DNA from: Pollenia angustigena
Taxonomy: Eukaryota; Arthropoda; Insecta; Diptera; Polleniidae
DNA length: 64,000 bases
Assembly (NCBI GenBank): GCA_930367215.1
Contig: OV884060.1
Location: 211,733,253-211,797,252 of the forward strand
Direction of reading: 5' to 3'
Both the position numbers and the translations under genes were made by a program. Positions 37,901-50,600 of this stretch are shown here, piece after piece (the first letter of the stretch is position 1; every line of letters begins with the position of its first letter). The notes below the pieces were generated by a model. The model was given only the letters and a program-made list of their open reading frames with translations, had not been told where the DNA came from and did no database searches.

Positions 37901-40900
37901 GAGCCAGGAGACGGACATAGGATACTTTTGCCCCGCCCACTTTTACGCCCACTTTTTTCGATTTACCTAAAATCAGAAAACGGCTCCATCGAGTTGACTA
38001 ATTTTTCTTTCAAATCTTCGTATTAATCCATTTTAAGTTTTCATCGATAGAAAAATTTACCACGCCTACTTTTACGCCCACTTTTTCTATTAAGCGCATA
38101 AATTGAGAACGGCTTGACCGATTTTTTCTTTAAAATGATCGCCATGGTCCACCTTAGGGTTTTACGGAAAGAAAATTTTGCCCCGCCCAATTTTACGCCC
38201 ACTTTTTTCGATTTACCTAAAATCAAAAAACTGCTCCATCGATTTGACTAATTTATCTTTCAAATGTTCGTATTAATCCATTTTAAGTTTTCATCGATAG
38301 AAAAATTTACCACGCCTACTTTTACGCCCACTTTTTCTATTAAGCGCATAACTGGAGAACGACTTGACCGATTTGGACAATTTTGATTTGACTAATTTAT
38401 CTTTCAAATGTTCGTATTAATCCATTTTAAGTTTTCATCGATAGAAAAATTTACCACGCCTACTTTTACGCCCACTTTTTCTATTAAGCGCATAACTGGA
38501 GAACGACTTGACCGATTTGGACGATTTTTTCTTCAAAATTATCGCCATGGTTTAACTTAGGTTTTTACGGAAAGAAAATTTTGCCCCGCCCACTTTTTTC
38601 GATTTACCTAAAATCAAAAAACTGCTCCATCGATTTGACTAATTTTTCTTTTAACTGTTCGTATTAATTTATTTTACGTTTTCATCGAAAGAAAAAATTA
38701 CCACGCCTACTTTTACGCCCACTTTTTCTATTAAGAGCAGATTTTTTCTTTAAAATTATCGCCATGGTCCAACTTATTCTTTTTTGATTGAGCCCATATC
38801 CACACCATATGTAAGTTATTTTTAAAAAAAAATTTATGATAGGTATTCCATGGATTTTTATTTTAAAGGCCGTAAATTTCGTTAAATGCTCAATTTAAAT
38901 CGTGTGGTAATACAAAACTAATGTTTACTTAGGGCCAGCAACGTAGACCGGGTCAGCTAGTAACAAAATAAATACGGAAAAACATTATTTTTTGGTAGTT
39001 TGTTTTTTGAATAACAAACATAAATGTTAAAAATAAAATTATTCGTAAAATAACTATATTTTTATTAAATTTTAACAGTACCGAAAACGAATTTAATAAC
39101 CCACAATCAGTTACTGTAACAATTTTATAAGTGTAGTAACTTGCAATGTTCTTCCACTGGCTGACACTTTGGGCCATGTCACAGAGTACAATTCCGTTCG
39201 GAATGATTCCGTTCGGAATTGAAGAAAACATATTTGTTTGTTGATGGAAAGTGTATTTTGATAGTTTTCTGGCCTTTCAGATACAGACAGCTCACATACC
39301 GTTCATGAAAACAAAAATGGTTTCATTCCGAAACATTTTTTCATCATTTTCTGAAGCACCAAAATACGGAATGAATTCCGTTTCCGAACGGAATTGTACT
39401 CTGTGACATGGCTGTTTGTATACCATTTTGAAGGCGTTAAGGTGCATAGTTTTGATTGATTTGATGTTTAAACTGTGTAAGAGCGTAAGGTTAACGGTTA
39501 TCTGCTAAAAAAAAACAGTTTTTGCAAAATGTGGCGTTTACAACAAAATTTAGTACAGTATGACATGGCTGTAGGGGCTAATCAAGAAAAGTTTTATCAA
39601 TTCTGAAAATTAAAAATAAATACTTATAATGTTGGGAAATATGACAAAAAATATTTGCAAAATATTCCGACGAAGTTCGCAGAGTTTTGCATTTTTGCTA
39701 ACAAGTAACAAAACAAACTTCTATTTTTGTCACGCCACGTCACCGCATTTAATTGCTTATTTTTTATGAGCTGCATGTTTGATTATTTTTTTTTTCTCTT
39801 TTACCAAATGTAAAGCTTTTAATGTTCCACACAAAACCAAAAAGAAGTAAGAAAATTGTTAACGCTTTCGTTGGTTTTTGTCTCATTAAAACGTACGACT
39901 GTCACGTATGTGACTATGGAATTACCCATATTTGTTCAGAATATTTTGTCGGGAAAAAAATAATTTTTTTTTTTCTTAACCATTTTGTGTGATGTTGTAC
40001 GCGATAAGAACATAAATTTATATAAATACTGTTCTTTAGATATAAATAAAATCTATTTTGTGCCACGACCACTTATCCAATCCAGCCCACATTTTATCGA
40101 ATGATGTCTATTAAATTAATAGATTAATAACCAAGATGCTCATACCTTATTTGGAAACTTTGGATCTTGCCTTTCTCTAGATAAAAAGAAATCTGAGGTG
40201 TCACACCCAGTTATCCAATACCGCCCATATTTTAAGAGAGGTTGTGTATTGATAACCTAGCTTTATGTACCAAATTTGGACAATTTTTCTATTACCGTTC
40301 TTTAGATATAAAAAAAATCTATTTTTTGCCACTTTGGCTCTTGTCGTTCTCCAGATATACAGAAATCTTTAATGTCTTTGTATGGAAAGTACCAAGCCCA
40401 ATTCACGAATCCCGCCCACATTTTGTCGGATAACCAAGATAAAAAACCAACATATACAAGGTATGTATGTATATACCAGTGTTGCCATTAGGATACGAAA
40501 GATACATTTTTCGTATTTTTTGGTGACTTTAAGTACCATGTATAATTCTGATATTTTTCGTATCTTTTGAATCTGTAAGCAAAATGTACAGAAACAAAAT
40601 ATTAGAGAATTTTTAGCCAGTTTAAACTTATTAAGACTGATCATCGTTGCCGACTCAATACTTATACAATAGCAGCTTTAATAATGAAGAAAGAAAGCAT
40701 AAATGATGTTTAAACATACGATCCACCTAAATCGACGATTACTAGTAGTGCGAAGTAGTTCTACAGAAATATGAACATGTTTTTTATTTTCAGGAAATTT
40801 ATATGAATTTTTTGATATAATCGCCTTAGTAAAAACGCCCTGACTCGTATCAAGGCGAATTCATAAAGGTGATATTTTCGAGTCATCTGCTTATTGTTTA

Positions 40901-43900
40901 TTTCCGTGTGTGTATACTGAATGTCAAGCGTTGTTTACATTTTGTGAAAAAATTTGTTAAAATTTAAAATTCAATAAAAATCTAAATACTTGAAAAAACT
41001 TATTTAAATGTTATAAATCAACAAAAAAATTAACATAAAATATAAACACGAGGATCACTCTAACCTTTTACAAAAACAAAATACATAGTATTTTAAAAAA
41101 AAGGGATAGCTAGCATAACGCTATCTCATGATGCGGTCACCTGTATGAATTCGCCTTGACTCGTATATTAATTTTTACAAAAATGAATTTGTTTTGATAA
41201 CATCCAAAGCTTATGGTGTTTTCTTTTCTACAAAAAAGTGTGACATTTTATTTAAAAAAATGCAAAATGCTTCCAAAAAAGGGTGAGTTTTTTAGAATAA
41301 AACAAGCCACCCTTTTCGGGAGCAAAATGTTAAAGAAACAGACTCCAAATTGCATTTCTTTTAAATAAAATGTCACATTTTTTGTAGAAAAGAAAACACC
41401 ATTACTGTATTTTTAAAAATTACATACCTAATATTTATGACTTAAATAATTATAAAAATGAATTTATAAGATATCCGGGATTTTCTAGAATCCGAATCCA
41501 CTCGAAAGTTGATTACTTTAGCATTTTTGGTGTTCACATTCACATGTTTTTATTCGTTTTCAATTAGAGTAATAAGGGGTTGGTGAAAGTAAAACGAATC
41601 GACTTTTATTCTAATATGTGATAACATTTTTAACAAGAAAAATATTTTTTGTTCTTTTTCCAATTTAATCAAAATACATCGTTATCTAAAACGCAAAAGG
41701 CCCTTACTAAACCAAAATTTAAAATCGACTTTTTCATTGATTTTGATGTTATTATAGCTCATTGTTTAACACTTTTTATGTTATTTTCCGACAAGTTTTT
41801 TTCAAACTAGTTTTTTGTTTTAAATTTTGCAAATTTCCGCTAATTTAGTAGTTTTTAACGAATTTTTGTTTTAGGGACTTTAAATGAATGTTATGGCGAA
41901 ATATTAAAAATTTTCGCGCAATTTCGATATTTTTGCAATTTTTTTTTTTTTGTTACTTTCCGACATTTTTTTTTTTAACCCATTTCAAATTAATTTTAGT
42001 ATTTGTTTAAAAGTTTGCAATGATTCTTAACAGCTTTCAATAAATATTAGACTTTGCTATGATTTTGCGATTACCAAATCAGCGATCTTTAGTTCAACTA
42101 AAGTTTTTTCGAACAAAAACTCCGAATACACAAAACATGTGGATTAGAGAACACCAATTAATGAATTATGCGGATTCAAAAAATTTTTCATTTTCAATTC
42201 GAGTCGAAACCTAAAACATACCTGATCATTTTCTTTACAACATTCATTATATATGAAATTAAAGAGTATGTTAATAAATTTTAAATGTTAAAAATAGATT
42301 TTCAAATTTTTTTCAATATGTATCTTTTTAGGAAAAAGTGTATCTTTTTGGCAACCAAAATGTATCTCTCTCGAAATTTCACTGGCAACACTGGTATATA
42401 CTGTATATTAGGGTGTCAGCTAAATGTATGGAGCAATTTTTTTGTATTAATATTGATGTCTCCCGGGCGGAGTATTGTGCCACATGGTCTAAAACTGATG
42501 TGGAAAAAATTTTAGCCAAATCAGATAACTTTTACCCCTGCCCCTTTGAGGTCAAAGTTCAAATGAAAAAAAAAAATTTTTCCATACAAGCAAAAAATTT
42601 TTTTTTCGATTTTTTATTTTTTTATTTTTTAATATTAGTAAGCTTTATTAGCTTATTAACAACTAAAAATTTCATTTCGATCGGACAAGATTTTCAGTTT
42701 CAAAAGTGACTCTGAAAAAAAAATTTGAGGCTTGTTAGGGGCTTACTCTAAAAAATTTTAAAAAAAAATTTTTTTTTAGTTTTGATAAGCACACATTAAA
42801 GATTTTTTGTTGCTCTTAATACCAGGTTTTTTAAATTTTTTTTAAAAAATTGTTTTCGACATCGCATTTTTGTTCTAAATTGGGGTAAAAAACTGGAAAA
42901 ATGCAGTTTTTGGCCCTATATAAGAGAGTTCGAACGTGAAAAAACAGAAGTAGTTTTTGTGGCCATGTACAAAAAGGCATAATTCAGCGAAACCTGACCC
43001 AATTTTTTAGTAAAACAACTTTAAGAATTTTACGTAGCAATGTAACATTAAAATGTTTTGGTTTGATTCCAAAATCTTCTGTATTTTCTTTTTTTAAGCC
43101 AAAATCTGGGTCGATACGTGACATTTCGAACGTGAAATTTTTTCCATAATAATAAAACTGAATAATGATCAAAATAAAATAAAAATTTACCGTTAATCCG
43201 ACTAACATATTTCTCTTTGAACTCTTCCTTACACAGCGTTTACATTTGCCAGTACTGGCAAGACAGTAAGCATATACATTAGGGTGGCAGCTAAATTTCA
43301 ACTTTGGATTTTCAACATTTTCCGGGCGGAATATTGTGACACATGGTCTAAAACTGATGTGGAAAAAATTTCAGCCAAATCGGATAACTTTTACCCCTGC
43401 CCCTTTGAGGTCAAAGTTCAAATGATAAAAACAAAATTCGAAAAAAAAATTTTTTGCTTGTATGGATTTTTTTTTTTTATCATTTGAACTTTGACCTCAA
43501 AGGGGCAGGGGTAAAAGTTATCCGATTTGGCTGAAATTTTTTCCACATCAGTTTTAGACCATGTGGCACAATATTCCGCCCGGGAGATGTTGAAAATCCA
43601 AAGTTGAAATTTAGCTGGCACCCTAGTAATCATGCTCTTAAATAGGGCCAAAAACTGAATTTTTCCAGTTTTTTACCCCAATTTAGAACAAAAATGCTAT
43701 GTCGAAAAAAATTTTTTAAAAAAAATTTAAAAAACCTGGTATTAAGAGCAACAAAAAATCTTTAATGTGTGCTTATCAAAACTAAAAAAAAAATTTTTTT
43801 GAAAATTTTTTAGAGTAAGCCCCTAACAAGCCTCAAATTTTTTTTTCAGAGTCACTTTTGAAACTGAAAATCTTGTCCGATCGAAATGAAATTTTTTGTT

Positions 43901-44580
43901 GTTAATAAGCTAATAAAGCTTACTAATATTAAAAAATAAAAAAAAAAAAAATCGAAAAAAAAATTTTTTGCTTGTATGGAAAATTTTTTTTTTTCATTTG
44001 AACTTTGACCTCAAAGGGGCAGGGGTAAAAGTTATCCGATTTGGCTGAAATTTTTTCCACATCAGTTTTAGACCATGTGTCACAATATTCCGCCCGGGAG
44101 ATGTTGAAAATCCAAAGTTGAAATTTAGCTGTCACCCTACTGTATATGTATATACATACATATCAGTGTTCCCAGTTTTGAGAATTGGGGATTTTTTTTG
44201 TAATTGGGGATAAAAATTTCAACAAATAGAAACTGGGAATTATTTCCTTCCGAAGGTAACTTTTATATTATATTCAACATTTTTCATTTTTCGAATTTAT
44301 TCTATTAGCTAAATTTCAGTTATGTATTTTATAAAGCTTTTTTGTAATAGTTCTATTCCTACAATTTTTCAGAAATGACTTTATACACTACCAGACTATT
44401 ATATTGTGTTTTCTTTTTACATTTTACCTTAGCCTTCCGTTGGAAAGCAATGAGGTATATTGAATGTACAGAAAAATTTACAATTATTAGACACCAGCAG
44501 AATGTAATGCATTTTCTGGCCCGCTACGGCCGTCGTCAGCATTCTTTGTGTCTCACTGGATAGTGTTCCTTTATAAATTG

Positions 44581-44611
<31 letters not shown>

Positions 44612-47600
44612 TTTTTTTATAATAACCGAAATTTAGCTCATAGAATTCGAAAAATGAAAAATGTTGAATATAATATAAAAGTTACCTTCGGAAGGAAATA
44701 ATTCCCAGTTTCTATTTGTTAAAATAGTTGAGTTAAATACATTCAATTTATAAAGGAACACTATCCAGTGAGACACAAAGAATGCTGACGACGGCCGTAG
44801 CGGGCCAGAAAATGCATTACATTCTGCTGGTGTCTAATAATTGTAAATTTTTCTGTACATTCAATATACCTCATTGCTTTCCAACGGAAGGCTAAGGTAA
44901 AATGTAAAAAGAAAACACAATATAATAGTCTGGTAGTGTATAAAGTCATTTCTGAAAAATTGTAGGAATAGAACTATTACAAAAAAGCTTTATAAAATAC
45001 ATAACTGAAATTTAGCTCATAGAATAAATTCGAAAAATGAAAAATGTTGAATATAGGATAAAAATTTCGTAAAAATCCCCAGGGTATTTTTTGGGGAAAA
45101 GCACTTTTTTCGCTGGGGATTTTCGGGGATAATATATTATTACAAATTCCTTTTTTGCAATAGCAAGACCGATTTGGTCAAGATTTGGGTTCAAATTTTA
45201 GTCTTTTTTTGCGGTTTAAAAATTATTTAAGAACTTGTTAAAATAGTTTTAAACAACTAGCGTTACTTCTGTTGAACTAGTCTTTTTCTGTAATGAATAC
45301 AACCAATCAATATTTGTAACAGAATGCAATATAAGTTATAAGAATTAATAAGAATAAATACACACTTTAAAATAATGCAGCTTGCTGTAACAAATTTATT
45401 CAATCATCTCAAATGAACTTTTTAAATAAACAACATGTAAAACAAAATTGCACTGGCTGATCAATCAGAGGATTTTGATTCCCTAGTTTTGAAATGATAA
45501 ATATTGACGCATATTTATTTTTCTTTTACGTTTAAACGTTACCCTTGTTACATACTATACATTAGAGTGGTTCAAAAAAAAATTTTTTTGTCAGTCCCCT
45601 CCTAGGATTAAAGATAATGTAAAAACAATTCCAAAAATTATGTTTCTATTTTTTTGCCACGCCTGGAAATACCGCCATAAAAAAACTGAAATGAATACCC
45701 TTAATATTATGTCAAGGGAAAAGGGACATAATATTATTCCTAGAAATACCGCCCTTTTAGTTTTTTGTTCACTGTGTCGCCATTTTTAGTCCGATCATAA
45801 CATTTTGTGTATCGGTTTTCATGGCTTCCTAAGGGCTACATTTATGTCTTTAATAGTTTTTTTATACAGAAGTTGTATAAAAATAACACAGCTTCATTTT
45901 AGTTCAAAAATATTTAGCGTTTGGGAGGGTATAAACCGAGCTTTTGAAAGACATGACTAGAATTTGCGTGGTATAAAAAAACTATTAAAGATAGAAATGT
46001 AGCCCTTACAGAGCCATGAAAACCGATATACAAAATGTTATGATCGGACTGAAAATGGCGACACAGTGAACAAAAAACTAAAAGGGCGGTATTTCTAGGA
46101 ATAATATTATGTCCCTTTTCCCTTGACATAATATTAAGGGTATTCATTTCAGTTTTTTTATTTGCTGGAAAAATGGAAAAGTGGAAAAATGTAATTTTTG
46201 TTACAACAAACACAAGGAAAAACTTTTCCACCGAAAGTTGCAATTTAAACAAGCTTACAATTTTACAATTTTTAAAGAGTTGGCAATTCACAAACGTCCA
46301 ATTGAGTGTGGTTGCCACCATATTAAAAATGTTGTTATTTTTCACAAAAAGCACTAAAATTTACATCTCTTTTTAAGATAATCAACTATGATTCTTTAAA
46401 CTCCATTTTTATTAAATCAAATTTTACTTTTTTAAAACGTCGTTTTTCAAAACTAAATTAAATATGAGTTCTACACAAAAAAATATAAAAAAAGAACTTA
46501 AAAATTACGTGACAATTAAATAATCAATTATTTCAATTTTAACTCTTTTATTTGGCATCTTGAAAAATATCAATTACTTCCAAGAATTATATGACAGATT
46601 TTTGTTTTTGACAGTTTTGTACCTTTAACTAAAAAAAATACCGTTCACGTCAATAAGGTGTCATTTTCCTTTTTTTCCATTTTTCCAACCAAAAAAATTT
46701 TGAAATTAATACCCTTATTATGTATTTTAGTTTTAAGAAAATGTGGGGATTTTTGGGGATGAAAAATCGAAAATCGGGGATAAGGCTTAAAGTAAAACTG
46801 GGAACCCTGATACATATATTCATTCATATGTATGTATATATATATATATATATATAGTATGAATATATACATAAATACATTAGGGTATAACCAAATTTTG
46901 GCCGTAGCACTCCGCGATAGCGAATATTATGTTATTCACGAAAACAATTTGTTTGGGTCGTTTGAAAATAAAAACCTCACAACGATTTTCTAAAATCCCT
47001 AAAGAAAAATATTGAATAAAAAAATTTTAAATATTTTATTAATAAATAGAAACTGGGAATTATTTCCTTCCGAAGGTAACTTTATATTAAAAATTGAAGG
47101 AATAGAACTATTACAAAAAAGCTTTATAAAATACATAACTGAAATTTAGCTCATAGAATAAATTCGAAAAATTGAAAATGTTGAATATTTTATTAATAAA
47201 TTAAAAAAAAAAGTTAAAAAGTTTCTTAATTATTGAAGGACATGAATTTCAATTTTAATGTGCGTGTTGTTTTATTAAAGTTTTAGGCTATAAATGAATA
47301 ACTACAAATAAAAATAAAAAAAAAAAAAATAATTTTCCAACTTTACCGCGTTTTATGGGTGACCTTTTTTGAAAACCGCGAAAAATTAATACATATAATT
47401 TTTTTTAGTTTTAAATGGACTATTCGACTATTATAGGGCCATTTTTATATTTGCAAAAAATGAGGGGGGTTACCGCGTATTTCGATTCGAAAGAAATCAT
47501 TTACGGATTCGAACAATTTGCACTGTGTATTACGATTTTCGTAATATTTGTTTCGAATAAACGGACGTTTTTCATACTTTATTGAAAACAAAAAATCACT

Positions 47601-50600
47601 TTCTTAAAAGCCACTCTCTATCACGAACAAAAATTGTTCATCAAATTTTCCATTTTTTTAAAAATACATACAACCTATATCATCGTTTCGAACGATTACG
47701 AAAATCGTAATACACAGTACAAATTGTGTGAATCCGTAAATGATTTCTTTCGAATCGAAAAACGCGGTAACCCCCGAGAATAAGTTATACCCCTAATATA
47801 CATGTATATTAAATTATAAAATAATTAAATTTTTCAAAATTTCTATAGAAAAAAAGTGATTTTATTTTCGGGGTCAACATATTGTGGGCACTGTTGCCAG
47901 AAGTGCAGATTACTCTGCATTTTGCTGATTTTTCATTGCAAAAATGACGAAGTGAAGCTTCGTACAGACGATGGTCAGATCTTTCAATGTTGTCATTATA
48001 ATTGCCTGAAAATTACTTGCAAATGTGTGGACATTGTAAGCTCATTTTCATTTGGAAGATGTGTAAAATTAATGCATCTGACAATGGCATCATTGTCAGA
48101 AAAATGACAACATTGTAAGATCTGACCATCGTCTGTACGAAGCTTGAGATTTGCAGATTTTTGAATTGAAGAAATTGTAAAGCAGTCATTTATAATTCCT
48201 GTAATTATTTTAAGACATATGACTTCACAACTTTATGAATACCTTGTGAATCCCCCAAATGTATTTGAATATACATTTTTATGTTGTTTATATAAATTTA
48301 ATTTCTTAACATATAATCTTTTAATATTAATGTACCAAGAAAAATTTTAATATCGGCTTTAGCTTTCGATTGTTGCATGATTCTGAAAATAAAAACAAAA
48401 TCTACCCCAAAATATTTTTTTTAAGCTCCCAGACTTTTTGCAAATTTTAACAATTTTTTCCAGATTTTGTCCAATTTTTTAGATTTATTAGAAAAAATTT
48501 CTGACAACAGTGATTGTGGGTATTACAGTATGTAACATACTGTCCAAAGCGAATTCATCCCAGGTAATCTCGGTACTACAACAAGTACAACTCGTACAAA
48601 AACCACAAGCAATTTGTTTTTGTAAAATCATTGTACAATGTCAAAAACAGAAAAAAACAAAACAGAAACAAAGATAATAAAAGAGAATAAACAAAATTTT
48701 GACATCCAACAGTGGTTTTAGCTAATATCAGCAGGGCTTTTAAGACCACCTATAATAAATTCGCCCTGATACTGTCGGAGAGCTAGCCTTGTGTCTAGTT
48801 TCTCAGAATAAGTTTTATATTTATGGTTTTTGAAACCCATACACTCAAAAAGGAAAAAATTTAAAATAGTAGTGCATATGCTAACAATAGAAAATCCCTT
48901 CTGCAAGGCGAATTCATATAGGTTGCATTTTCGAGTTATCTGTTCATTGTTTATTTATTTGTGTGTATACTGAATGTCAAGGTTTTTTAACATTTTGTGA
49001 AAAAATTATTTAAAATTCAATAAAAATCTAAATACTTGAAAAATAAAACTTATTTAAATTTTATAAAACAAAAAAGTGAAAGAATAAAAAATGCGATAGG
49101 AATAAATTTGCAATACACGAAAAAGATTTTCCTTCTAAAGCAATTGTGTATATTTTATAAACAAAACAATCCATTTTTTTATATTTTCAACAAATAATTT
49201 TGACATTCACTCTAACTTTAAACAAAAACAAAATACAAGTATTGTTAAAAAAAGGGATCTTGAGTTACAAAACATTTATTTAGTTATGATATCCCACTCG
49301 CATCACACTAAGCTCTCAAAGGAAGCTTTCTTTGGAGCAAAAAAAGCCCATTTTGAAAAATAAATTAAAAATTAGCAAAGTAATTTTTTGTTTAGGTAAA
49401 TACTGATTTTTTTTAATTTTATTATTATTTAAAAAGTTTTTTTACATAAAAAAATGTTTTTTTAAGCAAAAAATTACTTTTTGTACAAAAACTGAAATTG
49501 TGATGGAATAAATCCTTAAAATAAATTTTAAAAAAAATCTAAAAATAACTGTTTTTTACTGCTTTTTTGAGTCAAAAATAAAAGTCTGTGTCATTTTGAC
49601 AAAACATCTTAAAAAAGTTGAAAAAAAATGTTGTAAATCATAGGAATTTTCATTCAAAAAACATTTTTGTTTATGTTTTTAAAATTTGTTTAATAAACGA
49701 AATTTTTCATTAATTTTGGTTTATTTTTTTATTTTTGCTATCTTATCTCGACTTAAGATGTTTTGTCAAAATGCCACAGAAGTTAAGATATGATTTATAT
49801 TTTTTTAGTCAAAAATAAAAGGTAAAGTCTAACTGATTTTAGTAAAAAAATAAAAGTTAAAACTTGACATCCTTTTGGTCTAATGTAATAATAAAACGAA
49901 GTTAAAAGCTTATTTATAACAAAGCAATCAAGAAATTAAAAACTTATCTTTGATAAAGGCAATCAAGAAATTATTGTTTTTTTTTTTTTTCTTTTTTTTC
50001 ATTGCAATATGAGCTGCATTGATTTTTTAAAAGTTACGAAAAATGTATAATTGGGGGATTCACAAGGTGTCATAAAGTCATATGTCTTAAAATAATAACA
50101 TAAAAAAATACGACTGTTGTGAACAACCCCTCATAATTTAGTGTGCTATTTTGAATTTAAATCAGCTGATTTAAAACAAATATAAAAAATAAATAATTAA
50201 CTAACATCAAAATATTTTTTAATTCTTTTCCATGAATTAATAAATTAAATTGGATCTTACCTGACTATTTTCCATTTTGCAGACGCAAATAAAAAATAAA
50301 TTTTATTTTATTTGTTTACCAAACAGCAGAGTCATAAGCCGATCTTATTTGACGCCGCAAGTGATTTCTTGCAAAAATTGCTAGCCGCAGGTAAAATTTT
50401 GATGTTAACCGGATAAAAATATACCATCAACGGCGACGGCTACAAGAACTAACGCGATACGGCTCAGCCGCTCAGCTCTGGTCTCTTCTGATTAATTATG
50501 ACAGCACAATAAACATAGCAAGCAACGTTCTAATTTAAGACACTTTTTGTTTACAAAGCAACAACAATAGCGGTTTTCACCCTTTGTATGAAGTGTACAC

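Larger units (their letters stand above)
40477..42393. mobile_element. hAT-like element CAGTGTTGCCA, 8-bp TSD GTATATAC
   Basis: 1,917 bp with ends CAGTGTTGCCA inverted, flanked by GTATATAC (40469-40476, 42394-42401). It contains two intact MITEs (40851-41158 and 41214-41401). No transposase is readable in the remaining AT-rich interior. Confidence 0.88.
44164..46809. mobile_element. hAT-like element CAGTGTTCCCAG, 8-bp TSD ATACATAT
   Basis: 2,646 bp with ends CAGTGTTCCCAGTTTT / inverse CAGGGTTCCCAGTTTT, flanked by ATACATAT (44156-44163, 46810-46817). GGGGAT-rich subterminal words occur on both sides. The interior hosts several palindromes and the AGGGTATTC MITE. Confidence 0.88.
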
